26,344 nt of DNA from JAICTV01 sp035634055 (lineage in GTDB: Bacteria > Planctomycetota > Phycisphaerae > Tepidisphaerales > Tepidisphaeraceae), in contig DASQDR010000068.1 in NCBI GenBank assembly GCA_035634055.1, forward strand, positions 1 to 26,344, read 5' to 3'. Both the position numbers and the translations under genes were made by a program. The notes beneath the pieces are model-generated. The model was not told the DNA's origin. It made no database searches and saw nothing but the letters and a program-made list of their open reading frames with translations. Of the stretch, positions 24,249 to 26,344 are shown in pieces. The first letter of the stretch is position 1; the number at the start of each line of letters is the position of its first letter.

Positions 24249-24578
24249 TTAGCCCTGCGCGTCCAGCACTTCCTTGAATTCCTTCTCCTGCCGCAGGCCC
24301 ACGAACTGTTGGGCGACCTTGCCGTCCTTGACCAGCAGCACCGTCGGGATGGCGCTGATCTGGTAGCGCATCGACACGTCACGGTTGGCGTCGGTGTCGA
24401 CCTTGCCGACCTTCACCTTGCCGGCATAGTCCTTTGCCAGCTTGTCGATCGTCGGGCCGAGCATCCGGCAGGGCATGCACCACTCGGCCCAGAAGTCGAC
24501 CAGCACCGGCTTGTCGCTCTTGAGCACTTCTGCTTCGAAGTTGCTGTCCGTCAGCTCGATCAAATTCTCGCTGGCCAT
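24249..24578 (-). CDS. trxA: Thioredoxin
   Basis: 109 residues from the ATG at 24578 with AGGAG 5 nt upstream. Cytoplasmic dithiol oxidoreductase that reduces protein disulfides and is recharged by thioredoxin reductase. The active site is WCMPC (Cys34, Cys37) where WCGPC is usual; Met in place of Gly is a minor variant that can shift the redox potential. The cis-Pro is at 78 (SAIPTVLLVKDG). The length and the FWAEWC, KVDTDANRDVS and FVGLRQEKEF segments are standard for bacterial thioredoxin 1. It lies 82 nt downstream of the membrane-protein gene on the same strand; the gap contains two hairpins, so separate transcription is possible. Confidence 0.97.
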   Translation of the reverse strand: MASENLIELTDSNFEAEVLKSDKPVLVDFWAEWCMPCRMLGPTIDKLAKDYAGKVKVGKVDTDANRDVSMRYQISAIPTVLLVKDGKVAQQFVGLRQEKEFKEVLDAQG

Positions 24579-24614
24579 GTTGACTCCTAATTGTCCGTTC
24601 GTTCCGTCACTGCC

Positions 24615-24659
24615 GCCCGCCCTTGCGGGGCCGGCGGGCTAATCCGTTCCCTGACGGAT
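24615..24659. repeat. Two successive hairpins between the membrane-protein gene and trxA
   Basis: GCCCGCC (24615-24621) / GGCGGGC (24633-24639), and ATCCGT (24642-24647) / ACGGAT (24654-24659). The second abuts the stop codon of the minus-strand membrane-protein gene. Neither has a T-run on the minus strand, so they may slow or partly end transcription before trxA, or shape RNA processing. Confidence 0.4.
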
Positions 24660-24660
24660 C

Positions 24661-25182
24661 TTAGGAACGCGCGGGTTCTTGCGTCAAACCGCGTGCCGCC
24701 GCCGCGGTGGTGGCCGCCGCGGCAGCCGCGTCCTCGAGCAGCATCGACTTGACCTGCAACATGTTGAGGATCGCCACGACAAGCAGGCAGACCCCGCCGG
24801 CCGGCAGGGCGAGCACCAGCGGCGTCGGCCAAGTCGCGAAGGGGGTATCCGGCATCAGCCACTTGAGCGACCCCAAGGCCGGCAGCAGCAGGCCCAGCGT
24901 CAGCAGGATCGGGACGAACGTCCGCTTCTGCCGCAGGGCGCGTGCCCGCCGCAGGGCTTGGCCGGTGTGACGGGGGGCGAAGACCGACGGGTCCGGTGGC
25001 GGGACGGTCGCCGCGTCATCCGCTCCCTGCGTCGGGTCGGGTCGCGGGGCGCTGGGGGCGGCGCCGACGGGGGTCCGGGGAGCGGCTCGCGCGCCTCGTT
25101 CGCCCGCTGAAGGGGTCGCCGCAGGGCCGCCGCTCATGGCGGCCAGCGCGTCGGCGAGGTTTTGCTTTCGTGGGTCGGTCAT
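24661..25182 (-). CDS. Two-helix membrane protein with disordered N-terminus, unknown function
   Basis: 173 residues from the ATG at 25182. Residues 1-75 are Ala/Pro/Gly-rich and disordered, after a start MTDPRKQNLADALAAM that may be a short helix. A basic stretch (RRARALRQKR, 79-88) leads to two membrane helices at about 88-106 and 120-142, joined by a short loop. The chain ends with an Ala-rich tail. The basic segment before the first helix puts the N-terminus in the cytoplasm by the positive-inside rule. There is no Shine-Dalgarno site; the ATG overlaps by ATGA the stop codon of a possible 10-residue leader frame (25179-25211). No family recognised. Confidence 0.8.
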   Translation of the reverse strand: MTDPRKQNLADALAAMSGGPAATPSAGERGARAAPRTPVGAAPSAPRPDPTQGADDAATVPPPDPSVFAPRHTGQALRRARALRQKRTFVPILLTLGLLLPALGSLKWLMPDTPFATWPTPLVLALPAGGVCLLVVAILNMLQVKSMLLEDAAAAAATTAAAARGLTQEPARS

Positions 25183-25211
25183 CGGGTCACTCGTCCGCGA
25201 ATCCGCTTCAT
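25179..25211 (-). CDS. Possible 10-residue basic leader peptide
   Basis: ATG at 25211 (AGGTG 8 nt upstream), sequence MKRIRGRVTR, stop TGA sharing ATGA with the start of the membrane-protein gene. It could allow translational coupling of a gene that otherwise lacks a ribosome site. Too short to prove from sequence. Confidence 0.25.
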   Translation of the reverse strand: MKRIRGRVTR

Positions 25212-25297
25212 GATCGCTTCACCTTGCCGTACTTGCCAACAAAAGTTCTCGGACGATGGCGCAAACGCATCGAGCGCTGCTGCGGTGGCTAGGCGAG

Positions 25298-25307
25298 CAC
25301 TATAGTG
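25298..25307 (+). promoter_or_regulatory. CACTATAGTG palindrome with -10-like TATAGT before the Memo gene
   Basis: The palindrome includes TATAGT at 25301-25306. The ATG at 25314 follows it after 7 nt, where transcription would begin, so the message would be leaderless. The same 10 bases form the core of the palindrome at 16901. No clear -35 is visible. Confidence 0.45.
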
Positions 25308-25313
25308 GCCGCC

Positions 25314-26306
25314 ATGTCGTCCGCGCCTTCGGGAACGGTGCGCCGGCCGGCAGTGGCGGGGCTGTTTTACCCGGCGCAAGAGCAGGAATGCATCCGCGTT
25401 GCCGAGGATTTCGTGCGCGCTGGCGCGTCCGGTGCAAACGGCTCGACCGCCGGTGCGCCCGACGCGACGGAAACGGCGAGGCAGGCCGCGAGTTCGGCGG
25501 GCGGCCCGTGGATCGGCGCAATCGTCCCGCACGCGGGATGGATCTGTAGCGGCGCCATCGCCGGCGAAGCGATCGGCTCGATGAGTCGGTCGCACGGCGG
25601 CCGCAAAGGCGTCGGCAGCGCCGGGGACGCGGGCGCGGTCGACGTCGTGGTGATCTTCGCCGCCGTGCACACGCCGTTGCCGTTGCGGGCGGCGGCGCTG
25701 GCGTCGCACGGGGCGTGGGCGGCGCCCGGGGGCACGTCACGGGTGCCGGGCGAGTTGTCGCAAAAGCTGTTGCGCGACGCGGGGAGCTGGTTCGTCACCG
25801 ACGACCGCTTCCACGATCGCGAGCACGCGGTCGAGGTCGAGCTGCCCCTGGTGCAGCGCGCCCTGCCGGGTGCGCGGGTGCTGCCGATCGAGGTGCCGCT
25901 GACGGAAGAAGCGGTGCAGATCGGAACGCGCGTGGCGGACGCGGTGCGGTCGGAAAATCTGCGGGCGGTCTATCTGGCCAGCAGCGACCTGACGCACTAC
26001 GGCCCCGCGTATGGCTTCGCACCGGCCGGCATAGGCGCCGACGCGCTCGCGTGGGCAAGGGAGAACGATCGGCGGCTGCTGCGGGTCGTGACGGAACTGT
26101 CGGCCGAGCGGGTCGTGCCGGAAGTGCGGAAGAACCTCAACGCCTGCGGCGGCGGCGCGATCGCCGCGATGTTATCCGCCTGCCGCGAACAGGGTGCGCA
26201 GCGCGCGAGCGTGCTGCGGCACGCGAACAGTTACGAGGTGCTGCGGGACGTCGCCCCGCAGCGGCCCGATAACGCCGTCGGCTACGCCGCCGTCGTCGTC
26301 GGGTAG
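25314..26306 (+). CDS. amrB: Memo-family protein (AmmeMemoRadiSam system protein B)
   Basis: 330 residues from the ATG at 25314; a GTG at 25305 overlaps the -10-like element. Memo-family signatures run in order: VRRPAVAGLFYPA near the N-terminus, IVPHAGWICSG (His73), VIFAAVHTPLP (His119, where a GPNH form is usual), DREHAVEVELPLVQ (His171), SSDLTHYGPAYGF (Asp225, His228) and NACGGGAIAAML (Cys278, matching the metal-ligand Cys of MEMO1 by pattern). Memo proteins resemble class III extradiol dioxygenases and bind metal through His/Cys residues. In bacteria they often occur with an AMMECR1 protein and a radical-SAM enzyme; neither is in this window, although they could follow to the right. There is no Shine-Dalgarno site. 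A disordered Gly/Ala/Ser loop (38-64) is extra relative to shorter members. Confidence 0.93.
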   Translation: MSSAPSGTVRRPAVAGLFYPAQEQECIRVAEDFVRAGASGANGSTAGAPDATETARQAASSAGGPWIGAIVPHAGWICSGAIAGEAIGSMSRSHGGRKGVGSAGDAGAVDVVVIFAAVHTPLPLRAAALASHGAWAAPGGTSRVPGELSQKLLRDAGSWFVTDDRFHDREHAVEVELPLVQRALPGARVLPIEVPLTEEAVQIGTRVADAVRSENLRAVYLASSDLTHYGPAYGFAPAGIGADALAWARENDRRLLRVVTELSAERVVPEVRKNLNACGGGAIAAMLSACREQGAQRASVLRHANSYEVLRDVAPQRPDNAVGYAAVVVG

Positions 26307-26326
26307 CCCGCGCGGGGCTGCGCGGG
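26307..26326 (+). terminator. Weak hairpin after the Memo gene
   Basis: CCCGCGC (26307-26313) / GCGCGGG (26320-26326) with a 6-nt loop, starting right after the stop codon. The sequence after it is GT-rich (CGCGTGTGGTTGTGG), not a T-run. Confidence 0.3.
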
Positions 26327-26344
26327 CGCGTGTGGTTGTGGCCA

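Overview
The window is GC-rich bacterial DNA, most likely from a planctomycete of the Phycisphaerae (Tepidisphaerales-like) group. The evidence is an N-terminal LEPR-XLL-type motif (LESRELLS) on a secreted beta-helix protein, a release-factor-like protein of a type I associate with planctomycetes, a 79-residue small protein of a type common in planctomycetes, and a very high density of sensor kinases and regulators. The taxonomic call is inference from family recognition, not from a marker gene. I saw no rRNA, tRNA, CRISPR array, insertion sequence or prophage gene.

Layout. 1-977 (minus strand): the start of a Gly-rich lipoprotein cut by the window edge, and a two-helix membrane protein with an NTF2-like tail. 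1300-2760: a protein with a SpsF-like nucleotidyltransferase fold followed by radical-SAM and SPASM folds that have lost their cluster cysteines. 2813-6830: a membrane histidine kinase with an extracytoplasmic CxxCH heme motif, a divergent NtrC-type sigma-54 activator, then a near-perfect sigma-54 promoter in front of a 75-residue zinc-ribbon gene. This looks like a complete local circuit. 6870-8204: truD, whose 3' end carries the terminator of the opposing zinc-ribbon gene. 8390-10087: the secreted parallel beta-helix protein. 10524-15747: a REC-histidine kinase followed by a 1332-residue kinase with a PhnD-like sensor, a multi-helix membrane module and three PAS domains, probably one operon. 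15901-16871 (minus): a stand-alone receiver protein and a GGQ release-factor-like protein with an HTH-like C-terminus. 16981-17064: a long CACGAAT inverted repeat. 17125-18139: two paralogous genes of unknown function, tail to tail. 18309-20125 (minus): a small unknown protein and a membrane GAF-GGDEF diguanylate cyclase. 20401-24025 (plus): a GAF-type sigma-54 activator, the 79-residue protein, a YhaM-like OB/HD exoribonuclease and a small exported Spy-like protein. 24249-25182 (minus): thioredoxin and a two-helix membrane protein. 25314-26306: a Memo-family protein (AmmeMemoRadiSam protein B).

Themes. About half of the window is signal transduction: three histidine kinases, two sigma-54 activators, one lone receiver and one diguanylate cyclase. 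The genes fall into two groups by translation start. Some have a clear Shine-Dalgarno sequence (zinc ribbon, PhnD-kinase, Spy-like, trxA). Others have no such site but a -10-like hexamer 6-10 nt before the ATG, which suggests leaderless transcripts (truD, REC-kinase, GAF activator, 79-residue protein, exoribonuclease, Memo). The items I consider most worth follow-up are the heme kinase/NtrC/sigma-54/zinc-ribbon circuit, the cysteine-less radical-SAM fusion, the leaderless promoter pattern, the tail-to-tail paralogues and the CACGAAT hairpin.
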